Source: Eledone cirrhosa
Taxonomy: Eukaryota > Mollusca > Cephalopoda > Octopoda > Eledonidae
DNA length: 64,000 nucleotides
Reading direction: 5' to 3'
NCBI GenBank assembly: GCA_964016885.1
Contig: OZ024743.1
Span: 164,034,719 to 164,098,718 of the forward strand
The notes under the pieces are model-generated. The model had not been told where the DNA came from. It was given only the letters and a program-made list of their open reading frames with translations, and made no database searches. Of the stretch, positions 1 to 10,400 are shown piece by piece. How positions within the stretch are numbered: position 1 is the first letter of the stretch; each line of letters begins with the position of its first letter. A program made the translations under genes and the position numbers.

Positions 1-504
1 TCTCTTTATTCCTTTGTTATTTTTCACCCCTTATATACGCCACCGCCCTCTGTACTATCTCCTTCACTATTTACATCCTCCTGTACTAATTTTCATCATC
101 TTTTCTTCTTTCACACCCACTTCAAGCTCTCCTCCACCTCCTGTACTATTCTTTTTCACTCTCATCCACCTCCTCTATTAATGCTCTCTTACCATTTCTC
201 TCCCTCTTTCACGTTATAGCCAATCTGATCTTTTATTTCCTTCACACTTTACCTTGTTCACCCCTATTTCTCATTTTGCTGTATTCTCCACCCTCCTCTT
301 ATTGTCTCTTTATCTCCGTCTTTTTTTTATATTTTTCTTATGTCTTTTCTTTTTCTCCTATGATCACTCCTATATCATCTCTCTGTTCTCTGCCACAGTC
401 AGCTCTTAAACTCTTGCATATCTATGTTTTATTTAGTTTCCTTTGTTTATATTTGGTTATGTAACAATCATTTATTTGCCACATACAAACATTTTTCTTT
501 GTCG
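1..504. other. Pyrimidine-rich low-complexity stretch, no gene
   Basis: The + strand is dominated by C and T, with loose reiterations of a CACCTCCTGTACTAT-like phrase. Short frames here are Ser/Leu/Phe-rich, as expected of pyrimidine-rich DNA, so I do not call a gene. Confidence 0.6.
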
Positions 505-511
505 AATAAAC

Positions 512-541
<30 letters not shown>
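512..541. repeat. (AAT)n microsatellite
   Basis: About ten uninterrupted AAT units lie in AT-rich DNA. Confidence 0.95.
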
Positions 542-542
<1 letters not shown>

Positions 543-621
543 TAAAGAAATATTATTTTTGTGAAACAGTTAACATTTTCAGAAAACTAAATGTTTATTA
601 CAGCAAAATGTTTTGTGATAT

Positions 622-775
622 TTAGTTGTGGTCCTTTTCCTTCTGAGTAAAGATCAATTTTGTTTTTAACTTTTCGTTGTTGATAAAATAAAGTACGAGT
701 AGTGTACTGAGGGATGATATAATCAACTTTCGCCTACCCCTAAATTGTTGACCTTGTGCCTAATTTAGAAGCCAA
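622..775 (+). repeat. SINE-I fragment, diverged
   Basis: The stretch carries the hallmarks of the SINE called SINE-I here: a GATAAAATAAAGTACNAGTA core followed by GACCTTGTGCCTAATTTAGAAG near the 3' end. It lacks the tRNA-like head and is more diverged than the copies at 5047 and 51480. The 300 bp that follow show nothing else recognisable. Confidence 0.65.
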
Positions 776-1080
776 TATATTCTTCAAATTATAAAAAAAT
801 TAATAATGAACATGAGATGGTATTTGGCTTAAATTAGATTAAGTTTTTTACGCCAACATAAAGAGGGGTGTATATATAGGACAGTATTATCCTAGATATA
901 CAAAAAAAGGTTATGGACAAAATTCCCACTAGGGGTCTTTTTTACGTGGACCCACCGAAAAGAACTTTAGAGGAAAAAGTGAAAGGAAAACTTCGATAAA
1001 TGACTGATTTAATGGGGTTTTTTTTTTTTTTCGTTTCAATATTTAAGATATTGCGTGTATCGATACCATTGTGTTATAAC

Positions 1081-1190
1081 TATTAGCTAACTTTGCCTTT
1101 CATCCTTACGGGGTCGATAAAATAAAGTACCAGTAATACACTGGGATAATTGCTGGCCTTGTGCCAAAAGTAGAAACAATTATTAGCTAA
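1081..1190 (+). repeat. 5'-truncated SINE-I with target-site duplication
   Basis: A 90-bp SINE-I 3' end (1091-1180) starts at CTTTGCCTTTCATCC and ends at AAAAGTAGAAACAAT. It is bracketed by identical 10-bp copies of TATTAGCTAA at 1081-1090 and 1181-1190, which fits LINE-type target-primed insertion with 5' truncation. Confidence 0.85.
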
Positions 1191-1617
1191 TTAACAACTT
1201 AAAATATTTAATTACTTTAACTAAATGTGGCTTCTTTCCTAACTAAAATTATGACTTTCTGCACTTTATTCCGTTCGTTCGGCTCAAAAATATATGATGT
1301 TCATGATGCGAACACCGTTGATCATAGCTTGATCGTGACTGACTAAATAACCATGACAAATGTCTTCTATCAGGGCTGACCTATGGCTATACCACCACCA
1401 CAACAAGGCTTTTAAATACATTTCCAGATAACTAATGGTCATACACATACTCGTTTATCAATTCAAAATATTAGTTATTGAAGCACTAGGCCAGTGCGTG
1501 TAGGGTATAGGCGATTTCCTAATGGAAACTAAAATCTACTTAGGATTTAAACTGAAAACATAAAAATATATAGTAAATACTGTGAGGCATTTTAATTTTG
1601 CTTTGGACAACTGTTTC
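1191..1617. other. No recognisable feature
   Basis: AT-rich DNA with stops in all frames. I see no element ends or coding signal. Confidence 0.5.
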
Positions 1618-1905
1618 TGCTAACCATCTAAACTATAATAAAGTAAGAAGCGCGGGACTGCGTACGGTTTATAATGTTTTATCCCCTTAGTAAAATAAGT
1701 TGGATTACTTTGATTAATAATGAATGAATATTACATAATTTATTTGCTAAATTTCGTGGCTGTTCATTAAATATATTTTATTACTTATTTAAAGATTCAC
1801 TTCTTTAAAATTTTCAAATGTCAACACTTCCGGTTAGTGATTGTTTAAATAAACATACATATATTTCTGTCACTAATTTTCTCCTAATGCAGTTTATATA
1901 TAATA
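1618..1905 (+). repeat. Dispersed repeat X, copy 1
   Basis: About 290 bp matches 47645-47935 with scattered differences. Shared landmarks are CTAAACTATAATAAAGTAAG, TAAGTTGGATTACTTT and a perfect TTCTTTAAAATTTTCAAATG block. Both copies end at TCTCCTAATGCAGTTTATAT. No coding frame is kept, so this is a non-autonomous repeat of unknown class. Confidence 0.8.
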
Positions 1906-2258
1906 TCGTCTTTTTTTAATGTATCATGGATTACGTTACTGATTACATAAGACAGTGTAACGCAGTCTTTGTACAATTTCTGTGTATATTGTCAATTACG
2001 ATTTTATTTGATCATATCTACATGCATATATACTTGCGTATAATATCAATATACACACTACACATCTAGCAGATATATAATATCATATTTTTTTTAATGT
2101 ATCATGGACTACGTTACTGATTACATAAGAGACTTATAACACAGACTTCATTCAATTTTTGTGTATATTGTCAATTACGATTTTATTTGATGTATCATAT
2201 CTACATGTATATATAATTGCGTATAATATCAATATACACACTACACATGCTAGCAGAA
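1906..2258 (+). repeat. Dispersed repeat Y, two tandem copies
   Basis: Two copies about 178 bp apart each contain ATGGAYTACGTTACTGATTA, TATTGTCAATTACGATTTTA, and a CACTACACAT...CTAGCAG end. A third copy sits at 49835-50012. The CTAGCAG end recurs at the 3' limit of repeat X near 47938, so X and Y may be parts of one family. Confidence 0.8.
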
Positions 2259-2286
2259 AAACATCCAAGGGTGGTTTTTCTGCTAG
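2250..2286. other. 37-nt near-perfect hairpin at the end of repeat Y
   Basis: CTAGCAGAAAAACATCC (2250-2266) pairs with GGTGGTTTTTCTGCTAG (2270-2286) at 15 of 17 positions, with a 3-nt loop. It marks the end of the second Y copy. Terminal hairpins occur in several rolling-circle elements, but class membership is not shown here. Confidence 0.7.
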
Positions 2287-2434
2287 TATTTCTAATGAAA
2301 GACTCTGCTTTTGATTTTCAAGTAATTTTTTAAATAATCTAGATTCAGGAGAGTTTAGTAATGTAGCAAACTTTCCCATTATTAGGCTACTATTTGGAAC
2401 GTAATGAAGGTTCTTTATAAATTATGATGGGAGG

Positions 2435-2531
2435 CTTTTAGCTCCGATACTATGGGCATTTGGTTAGAATGTCACAGGAAATAATCAATGGACAGATTTT
2501 ATGAGCAAAACTAATCGGCAGGAGACCCATA
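2435..2531 (+). pseudogene. LINE reverse transcriptase C-terminal scrap
   Basis: Conceptual translation gives LRYYGHLVRMSQEIINGQIL, then a stop, then a GRRP-like end. This resembles the 'RWxGHVxRMxxERIxxQxL...GxRPxGRP' C-terminal region of LINE pol proteins. The fragment at 51235-51475 is a longer copy of the same family. It is broken and cannot encode a product. Confidence 0.65.
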
Positions 2532-3115
2532 TTCAAACAAACGAGTAAAATCTTTTCAGAGTGAAAAGTTTTCGTTTTTAAATGATTAAGTGCACTAACT
2601 TTAAAATGTTGCTTTAAAAAAAAAAGAGCACAAATAACTTTTATGCATTCGAATGATTGGCAGATATGTTCTTTTTGATTGAATTATGCCTTGTTTCAAG
2701 AATTACAAACATCTCCATAACTTAAAGATTCAAAGATTTATTTCCAAGCATGAACATTCTAAAAGTTTGTGAGTATAGTAAGTTGCTGGACCTATAAGAA
2801 ATATGAAAAATCTGTAATTAGGAATTAAATAATTTATCGGAAATGTTGAAATTTTTCCATTGAACAATTTGTTGGTGGTTTGCGGCCTTGAAATAAAGTG
2901 AATGCTTGGCTATTCCAGCACCTTGGCCTCGCTATTACCTGTGGTCATTTTGTTTCTTTGCTCGCTTCAAAGACTTGGAGTTTCATAACAAAGAACCCAC
3001 ATAGTAAAAAATAATAAATGTTGATGCTTATATAGTTTTAGTTTATTGTTTATCGGATAAATTACATTTCATAATGTTAGCTTTTAAAAACTAAAAATAG
3101 ATGTTCAGGTTTTTT
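2532..3115. other. No recognisable feature
   Basis: AT-rich DNA without open frames of note or terminal repeats. Confidence 0.4.
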
Positions 3116-3149
3116 TTAAAAATGGAATAGCTATCTCCGTTAATAGAAA

Positions 3150-3240
3150 ATGACCCTTTGCTTTCATAAAGTTATGATTAGGGTCAGTTTTGTATCATAG
3201 AACTAAAAGCGATTTCAAACTGGTTGGTATCAAAATTGTT
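3150..3240. repeat. MITE-B end fragment, degenerate
   Basis: The phrase ATCATAGAACTAAAAGCGAT...CTGGTTGGTATCAAA matches the inner and terminal part of the MITE-B copy at 22080-22278. Terminal TTAA is not preserved. Confidence 0.5.
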
Positions 3241-3245
3241 ATTCA

Positions 3246-4088
3246 ATGAGTGTGAGATAAGCTCAAAACAAGGTAAATCTACGACGTGTGTTATTTTATT
3301 TCTCTTAATGAAGCACAAATTTATAACATCTCATCTCCTCTATTCTTGAGAAACACAAATTTATAACATCCCATCTCCTCTATTCACCCGCTGAATCTAG
3401 AACAATGTACAAAACTATGAAATCAGTTTCGGAGTTGTACTTGTCTGAAAAGTGACTTTGATTTGAAACCTTGAGTTGAAACTATAACAATTACATTGCA
3501 GAAAAGTAATTTTAGTCATTCAAAAACTCACAAAATCTTAACTTCATTTTAGATATATCATTTGTTTTTTTTTTTTGTTTTTTCTCTAAATGTTTGTTGC
3601 AAAGAAGGCGACATAATTTTTGGATATCAAGAAATAAGAAATCAATGTTTTCAACAATTTTCGCTACTACCCTTGTGAAGGGCATCATCAATAAATTTGT
3701 TGAAAGGTGGGTGAGAGTTGCGAGCCTGACGCTAATGAAAGGCTTATTCTCAGTGTGCGCTTGTAAGACCAGAGATTGACAGTTGGAAGAGGACACTTAG
3801 CCTTGATAGTCAAGTTGATCTGGAATCGTATGGTTCCTGATCGGCACAAGGTGTTTCTCCATCCACTTTTTGTAAGCTGACCCTATAATGTCCCCTAACT
3901 TACTACTACTACTACTTTACTATTTCGGTCATTAGACGCGTGGCATATTGAAGCACCATCTTGATTCAGTCTATCATATCAACCTCCAAACTTAGTTTTT
4001 CAAGTCTGGTACTTATTTTATCGATCTTTTTTTCTTTTCTTTTTTTTAACTGCTAAATTATATATTTATATATATATGACGATGATAT
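3246..4088. other. No gene; contains a 40-bp tandem pair
   Basis: A phrase beginning ACAAATTTATAACATC is repeated 40 bp apart, at 3315 and 3355. A 94-residue minus frame (3796-3512) and a 61-residue plus frame overlap here, but neither has family features and both include low-complexity Lys runs. Confidence 0.45.
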
Positions 4089-4113
4089 TTATATATACAC
4101 ACACACACACACC

Positions 4114-4560
4114 TTACTGTTGCTTGATGGAACTAGGGTCATCCTAGGCCAGCGATCCATGAGGCATCATCGTGCGTAGAGCTAACCGGGTCCACCAGCG
4201 CCCTCCATCGCTGGCGATTCCGTGCCACCCCTTCTATCCTCTAAGGTGATGTCAAGCTTCTGACAATTTTCCTCAATCACATCTAGCCTATAGCTGCTGC
4301 GTCGAACAAGAGGCGCTGATAGGATAATCTGGTGGGAAGCAGAGGAAATGTCTGTACCAGCACATGAGGTGGGAAGCTACGGACTAATGTGTGCATGCTC
4401 ACTACTCTTTGTTGGAAATGTCGTGGTACTATTTGATGTTCCCAATGGTCCTCAGAGCCCTGCTAATGAAGGCATTGATCCTCTTTGCCGGGATCATAGA
4501 GGAGAATGGAGAAGACCAATGCATTGTAGATATAGAGCTTTGTCTCCTGGAAGATAGAAC
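4114..4560 (-). pseudogene. LINE reverse transcriptase C-terminus, decayed
   Basis: Read on the minus strand from 4560, the sequence gives ETKLYIYNALVFSILLY, the segment where LINE pol proteins end a helix before 'GxETW'. RALRTIGNIK and an RRSSYRLDVIEENCQKLDI region follow, then an ARNRQRWRALVDPVSSTHDD tail typical of the extreme C-terminus of LINE pol. Three frame changes are needed to read it through. The fragment at 47388-47560 has the same tail. It belongs to a different LINE family from copies A-G, which end in GRPRKTW. Confidence 0.7.
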
Positions 4561-4630
4561 AGTGCTGCCAAAGGGGTTTCCATATGGATATATATATATA
4601 ATCATTGAAAAAAAAAAATTTAATTAAATT

Positions 4631-4815
4631 TACAACACACTTATGTGGGTTTAGCTGGCCTCATCTCAAGTTTCATCTCAGAGGTTTCTCAGCTGTTCTC
4701 TGATTATAAAAAGCAACATGAAATAAATTATTGTTCTCAAGAACACAACATAATGGCCAGTCTATGAATCAATCCCACAACCATATGATTGTAAGTTCAA
4801 CCCTAACCACAAAAT
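4631..4815 (-). repeat. tRNA-derived SINE-T fragment
   Basis: On the minus strand, GGTTGTGGGATTGATTC resembles a Pol III B box. It is followed by the SINE-T body: TTGTGTTCTTGAGAACA, then a decayed CTCATCTCAAGTTTCATC region. The family is defined by the complete copy at 18532-19055. Confidence 0.7.
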
Positions 4816-4886
4816 TGATATATTGATTTGATTTTTGTTTTTCTCATGGTCTTCTTTAACAGTGATATCTGGTTGAACAAATCACA

Positions 4887-4916
4887 AGAGAGAGAGAGAG
4901 AGAGAGTGTGTGTGTT
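4887..4916. repeat. (GA)n(GT)n microsatellite
   Basis: A run of GA units passes into GT units immediately upstream of a SINE-T head. Confidence 0.9.
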
Positions 4917-4980
4917 GAAGGTGTGTAGTCTAGAGGTTCAGGGTGGAGCATTGTGTTTTTGAGCAGGACACTTCATTTAA
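4917..4980 (+). repeat. SINE-T, left part, split by piggyBac insertion
   Basis: The SINE-T head and early body (GCATTGTGTTTTTGAGCAGG, ACACTTCATT) stop at TTAA 4977-4980. The body resumes at 6266. The split coincides exactly with the TTAA duplication of the piggyBac element. Confidence 0.8.
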
Positions 4981-5046
4981 CCCTTTAGCATTCGCATTAA
5001 TTTTCAAATGTCATGCTTATCTGTTCGCATTATTTTGAGTTAATCA

Positions 5047-5232
5047 AGGGCGGTGGATTGGCAGTATCGGTAGAGGGTCTGACGCCATGCTTTCCAGCAT
5101 AGTTACGTCCCTTTACGATCTGAATTCAAATCCCGCCGAGGTTGACTTTGCCTTTCATCCTTACGGGGTCGATAAAATAAAGTACCACTAATGCACTGGG
5201 TAATTGCTGGCCTTGTGCCTAAAGTAGAAACA
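5047..5232 (+). repeat. SINE-I, near full length, nested, with 18-bp target-site duplication
   Basis: The copy begins GGGCGGTGGATTGGCAGTAT, contains CCGCCGAGGTTGACTTTGCC and GATAAAATAAAGTACC, and ends CCTAAAGTAGAAACA. Perfect 18-bp repeats ATTATTTTGAGTTAATCA flank it at 5029-5046 and 5233-5250. The target lies inside the piggyBac element, so this SINE landed after that transposon. Confidence 0.92.
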
Positions 5233-5607
5233 ATTATTTTGAGTTAATCATACTCAAGAGGGTTATCAATTTTATTTGTTTGTAATTTTCTTAATTTTCT
5301 ATTTGCTGGCTTGAAATTTTGTCAGTAGATGTTTAAATATCAATAATTTACAATAATATAATTTTACCTGATTTTTTTGGTCAAATTTGACTTTTATGGG
5401 CAGGTGAAATTAATTAATAGGGGCATTTGAAGTATCAACCAGGTGCAAATACTGGTTTAATTTTAAATACGTTGTTTTCGGCATAATACTTGATATATAA
5501 GAATCACTAAACCTTATATCAGTGTTCCAGTAATTCCAGTCTTGGAAATTGTTTTATACCGAACATAATATTTACGGTAAAAAATGCTTGCATTTCCGCA
5601 GCATCTG

Positions 5608-6018
5608 TCAGTCGCCAAACAGATTGGGTTTTCCTCGATTTGAAATCTGTTGTTGGGCATATCGATTAATCTCTTCTTCCACAACTTCGAAGAAAGTTTG
5701 TGGTAAAAACAAAAAGAAATAATCCAGTGCTTTAGGATCGGGAGCTAATGTGTGTTGTGGACCAATAATTTGAATAAAATCAGGAACATATATTAGTGTG
5801 GTATTTTTCAACCACGTTGCTGTAATATTTTCAATGGTGTCCTGGAGACCTCCTTCGTTTTCACTTTCAAAACAATCATTGTCGGACGAAATTTCAGAAG
5901 TATAAACATCAGATTCATTTGCAGATAAATCACTAATATTATCATTTATTTCTTGTTTATTCTGAATGTCGTCGTGTGTAAAACCTTTAAAGTCGGTATC
6001 GCTACTTTCATAAACCAT
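5608..6018 (-). pseudogene. piggyBac transposase N-terminal remnant (136 aa)
   Basis: The frame opens with an acidic Ser/Asp/Glu-rich segment (residues 1-60), as in many piggyBac transposases, then runs into the start of the DDE_Tnp_1_7 domain. The visible signature is 'P...ALDYFFLFLPQTFFEVV' followed by EEINRYAQQQ, corresponding to the family's 'YFxLFFxxxxxxxIxxETNRYA'. Family members are roughly 550-600 residues with a catalytic Asp triad. This frame stops after the domain opening and has none of the aspartates, so it cannot catalyse transposition. The ATG at 6018 is about 250 bp inside the right end of the element. It may be expressed as a short protein, but I see no evidence for that. Confidence 0.8.
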
Positions 6019-6265
6019 GTAGATACAAAAAAAAAATTTGTTGCACTTTCAAAGTTAAAAAAAACACTTGTTGTTTTAAGTTGTTTCACTATATTGAGTG
6101 TTAATTTTCGCGGTAAGAGCCTAATCTCGCAGAGATTTTGATAATGGTTTGTTTATTTTTAGAACGATTTTTTAGTGTGGGTGTTTTCGGGCGATTTTGG
6201 GCGGTTTGAACAAATGAAGGGGGAATTATGTGAGGGCGATTTCAGGCGGTTTGAACACTAAAGAG

Positions 6266-6448
6266 TTAACTCTAGTTTTCATGTTAGTATTAGGGGCCGT
6301 ATCATTAAAACACTTGCAGAACCTCCTACGAGATGTAACTTCATAGAAGGCCAGCTAAACTTATATAGCTGTGAGCTCTAAATTTTCCATACTTGCTCGT
6401 CTCCAAAAGTGAAGTGGACATAAAATGAATGATGATAATGATGATGAC
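6266..6448 (+). repeat. SINE-T, right part, resuming after the piggyBac element
   Basis: After the second TTAA the SINE-T body continues with ATCATTAAAACACTTGCAGA, ACCTCCTACGAGATGTAAC and GAAGGCCAGCTAAAC. It ends in GGACATAAAATGAATGATGA and a GAT-rich tail. Joined across the transposon this is one SINE. Confidence 0.8.
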
Positions 6449-6817
6449 ATTGAAAGCACTTTTAAAAAGTGCTTCAATAACACATTCTTTTCTTTCCATC
6501 AAAAAGAATTAAAGGCACCTTGAAAAATATATTAATCTTCAACATCATCTACTACATGAAACCACATTAGTAAGACATTCTTGAAAATATAAAACAACAT
6601 TATGACTACATCACATTAAATATTAAATTTATTTTAGTTTACTGCAAATATTCACAAATATCTACCTGCCAATAAAGATACTGAGTTAATACCCATCTTT
6701 AAATATTTTTCTGTTAAATCATTACAGAAAGGTAAGAGTTAACAAATGCTGCCTGGGAATGCTCTCACAACATTTACAGACTTACGTATTGCTTTTTCTG
6801 GATCATCATCATCATTA
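6449..6817. other. No gene; short palindrome and a dispersed 65-bp motif
   Basis: ATTGAAAGCACTTTT pairs with AAAAAGTGCTTCAAT around 6451-6480. A 65-bp stretch at 6553-6618 (ATGAAACCACATTAGTAAGA...) recurs at 16858-16922. Confidence 0.5.
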
Positions 6818-6821
6818 TTAA

Positions 6822-7026
6822 CCCTTTAGCATTCATATTACTCTATATTTACTATTGTATTTTCACAGAAAAGACTTTATCTCACATATCGAATCTATGA
6901 GATTTTGATATTATATATTTTGAGAACAATACCTTAATGTTGGTTTGAGCAGTTGGTTACGACTGGTTTGAACAGAAGGAAGTGAGAGAATTCTGGCTGG
7001 ATATGGTCAGTTTAAATGTTAAAGGC
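6822..7026. mobile_element. MITE-A copy 1 (piggyBac-derived)
   Basis: A 205-bp element is flanked by TTAA at 6818-6821 and 7027-7030. The termini CCCTTTAGCATT and (inverted) GCCTTTAACATT match the piggyBac element at 4981. The interior shares a TTTTCNC...ATCTCNCA...GAGATTTTGATA block and GGTTTGAACA with that element's right end. It has no coding capacity. Confidence 0.85.
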
Positions 7027-7030
7027 TTAA

Positions 7031-7390
7031 GTCTGCACCAGCAAATCTCTTTTCTTTGTTAAAACATGTCATTGTTGTTTCAAGAATGGTATAATATAGC
7101 ATTGGAAGAAAGCAGGAATGCTAAAGTTCTATGTTAAAACTAGAATATTGCCTCTTTCCATGTTTTTTATCAGCACTATTTTTGTTGCATTTTCGCTTTA
7201 CAACAGTGATTCTCAGAGACTCGCGTCACATTTCTCTCCTTGCAACAGGGCTGTAGTTCGCAAAAACCCAGGTCATGTTCTTCCCCTTGCAATCCCACGT
7301 TTCCTAATTCCTCCCTATTTTAAATTGTCACCTAATAATTTTTAAGGCAAACTACTTTAAGTTCTTTGTAAACTGTTAATTCGTGATCAC
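7031..7390. other. No recognisable feature
   Basis: A 75-codon frame at 7118-7345 starts with a hydrophobic stretch but shows no family signature and has no supporting context. I do not call it. Confidence 0.4.
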
Positions 7391-7418
7391 TTTATATATA
7401 TATATATATATACACACA
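7391..7418. repeat. (TA)n(CA)n microsatellite at array edge
   Basis: A short TA run passes into CACACACA directly before the first 39-bp unit. Confidence 0.9.
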
Positions 7419-10400
7419 CAATATACACTACAGTTTGGTATATTAGTATTTCATTTGATATATACTCTATAGTTTGGTATATTAGTATTTCATTTGATAT
7501 ATACTCTATAGTTTGGTATATTAGTATTTCATTTGATATATACTCTACAGTTTGGTATATTAGTATTTCATTTGATATATACTCTACAGTTTGGTATATT
7601 AGTATTTCATTTGATATATACTCTACAGTTTGGTATATTAGTATTTCATTTGATATATACACTACAGTTTGGTATATTAGTATTTCATTTGATATATACT
7701 CTATAGTTTGGTATATTAGTATTTCATTTGATATATACTCTACAGTTTGGTATATTAGTATTTCATTTGATATATACACTACAGTTTCGTATATTAGTAT
7801 TTCATTTGATATATACTCTATAGTTTGGTATATTAGTATCTCATTTGATATATACTCTATAGTTGGGTATATTAGTATTTCATTTGATATATACACTATA
7901 GTTTGGTATATTAGTATTTCATTTGATATATACTCTACAGTTTGGTATATTAGTATTTCATTTGATATATACACTATAGTTTGGTATATTAGTATTTCAT
8001 TTGATATATACTCTATAGTTTGGTATATTAGTATTTCATTTGATATATACTCTATAGTTTGGTATATTAGTATTTCATTTGATATATACTCTACAGTTTG
8101 GTATATTAGTATTTCATTTGATATATACTCTATAGTTTGGTATATTAGTATTTCATTTGATATATACACTATAGTTGGGTATATTAGTATTTCATTTGAT
8201 ATATACTCTACAGTTTGGTATATTAGTATTTCATTTGATATATACACTATAGTTTGGTATATTAGTATTTCATTTGATATATACTCTATAGTTTGGTATA
8301 TTAGTATTTCATTTGATATATACTCTATAGTTGGGTATATTAGTATTTCATTTGATATATACACTATAGTTGGGTATATTAGTATTTCATTTGATATATA
8401 CTCTATAGTTTGGTATATTAGTATTTCATTTGATATATACTCTACAGTTTGGTATATTAGTATTTCATTTGATATATACTCTATAGTTTGGTATATTAGT
8501 ATTTCATTTGATATATACACTATAGTTGGGTATATTAGTATTTCATTTGATATATACTCTACAGTTTGGTATATACTCTACAGTTTGGTATATTAGTATT
8601 TCATTTGATATATACTCTATAGTTTGGTATATTAGTATTTCATTTGATATATACACTATAGTTGGGTATATTAGTATTTCATTTGATATATACTCTACAG
8701 TTTGGTATATTAGTATTTCATCTGATATATACTCTACAGTTTGGTATATTAGTATTTCATTTGATATATACTCTATAGTTTGGTATATTAGTATTTCATT
8801 TGATATATACTCTATAGTTTGGTATATTAGTATTTCATTTGATATATACTCTACAGTTTGGTATATTAGTATTTCATTTGATATATACTCTACAGTTTGG
8901 TATATTAGTATTTCATTTGATATATACTCTACAGTTTGGTATATTAGTATTTCATTTGATATATACTCTACAGTTTGGTATATTAGTATTTCATTTGATA
9001 TATACTCTACAGTTTGGTATATTAGTATTTCATTTGATATATACTCTACAGTTTGGTATGTTAGTATTTCATTTGATATATACTCTATAGTTGGGTATAT
9101 TAGTATTTCATTTGATATATACACTATAGTTTGGTATATTAGTATTTCATTTGATATATACTCTATAGTTTGGTATATTAGTATTTCATTTGATATATAC
9201 ACTATAGTTTGGTATATTAGTATTTCATTTGATATATACTCTACAGTTTGGTATATTAGTATTTCATTTGATATATACTCTACAGTTTGGTATATTAGTA
9301 TTTCATTTGATATATACACTACAGTTTGGTATATTAGTATTTCATTTGATATATACTCTATAGTTTGGTATATTAGTATTTCATTTGATATATACTCTAC
9401 AGTTTGGTATATTAGTATTTCATTTGATATATACTCTATAGTTGGGTATATTAGTATTTCATTTGATATATACACTATAGTTGGGTATATTAGTATTTCA
9501 TTTGATATATACTCTATAGTTGGGTATATTAGTATTTCATTTGATATATACACTATAGTTTGGTATATTAGTATTTCATTTGATATATACTCTATAGTTG
9601 GGTATATTAGTTTTTCATTTGATATATACTCTATAGTTGGGTATATTAGTATTTCATTTGATATATACTCTATAGTTTGGTATATTAGTATTTCATTTGA
9701 TATATACCACTATAGTTTGGTATATTAGTATTTCATTTGATATATACTCTATAGTTTGGTATATTAGTATTTCATTTGATATATACTCTATAGTTTGGTA
9801 TATTAGTATTTCATTTGATATATACTCTATAGTTTGATATATACTCTATAGTTTGGTATATTAGTATTTCATTTGATATATACACTATAGTTGGGTATAT
9901 TAGTATTTCATTTGATATATACACTATAGTTGGGTATATTAGTATTTCATTTGATATATACTCTATAGTTTGGTATATTAGTATTTCATTTGATATATAC
10001 ACTATAGTTGGGTATATTAGTATTTCATTTGATATATACTCTATAGTTTGGTATATTAGTATTTCATTTGATATATACACTATAGTTGGGTATATTAGTA
10101 TTTCATTTGATATATACACTATAGTTGGGTATATTAGTATTTCATTTGATATATACACTATAGTTGGGTATATTAGTATTTCATTTGATATATACTCTAT
10201 AGTTTGGTATATTAGTATTTCATTTGATATATACACTATAGTTGGGTATATTAGTATTTCATTTGATATATACTTTATAGTTTGGTATATTAGTATTTCA
10301 TTTGATATATACACTATAGTTGGGTATATTAGTATTTCATTTGATATATACTCTATAGTTTGGTATATTAGTATTTCATTTGATATATACACTATAGTTT

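Larger units (their letters stand above)
4981..6265 (-). mobile_element. piggyBac-type DNA transposon, internally decayed
   Basis: The element is bounded by duplicated TTAA (4977-4980 and 6266-6269). Its termini CCCTTTAGCATTC and, inverted, CTCTTTAGTGTTC match at 11 of 13 positions. It contains a 136-codon remnant of a transposase on the minus strand and a SINE-I at 5047-5232, which accounts for about 200 bp of its length. piggyBac transposases cut and paste at TTAA. The ends look young compared with the interior, and the catalytic domain is absent. Its right 180 bp is homologous to MITE-A at 6822 and 20059. Confidence 0.85.

Noticed and set aside
3512..3796. 94-codon minus frame
   Set aside because: Contains a Lys run from a poly-T tract and overlaps an equally plausible opposite frame. 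No homology recognised.
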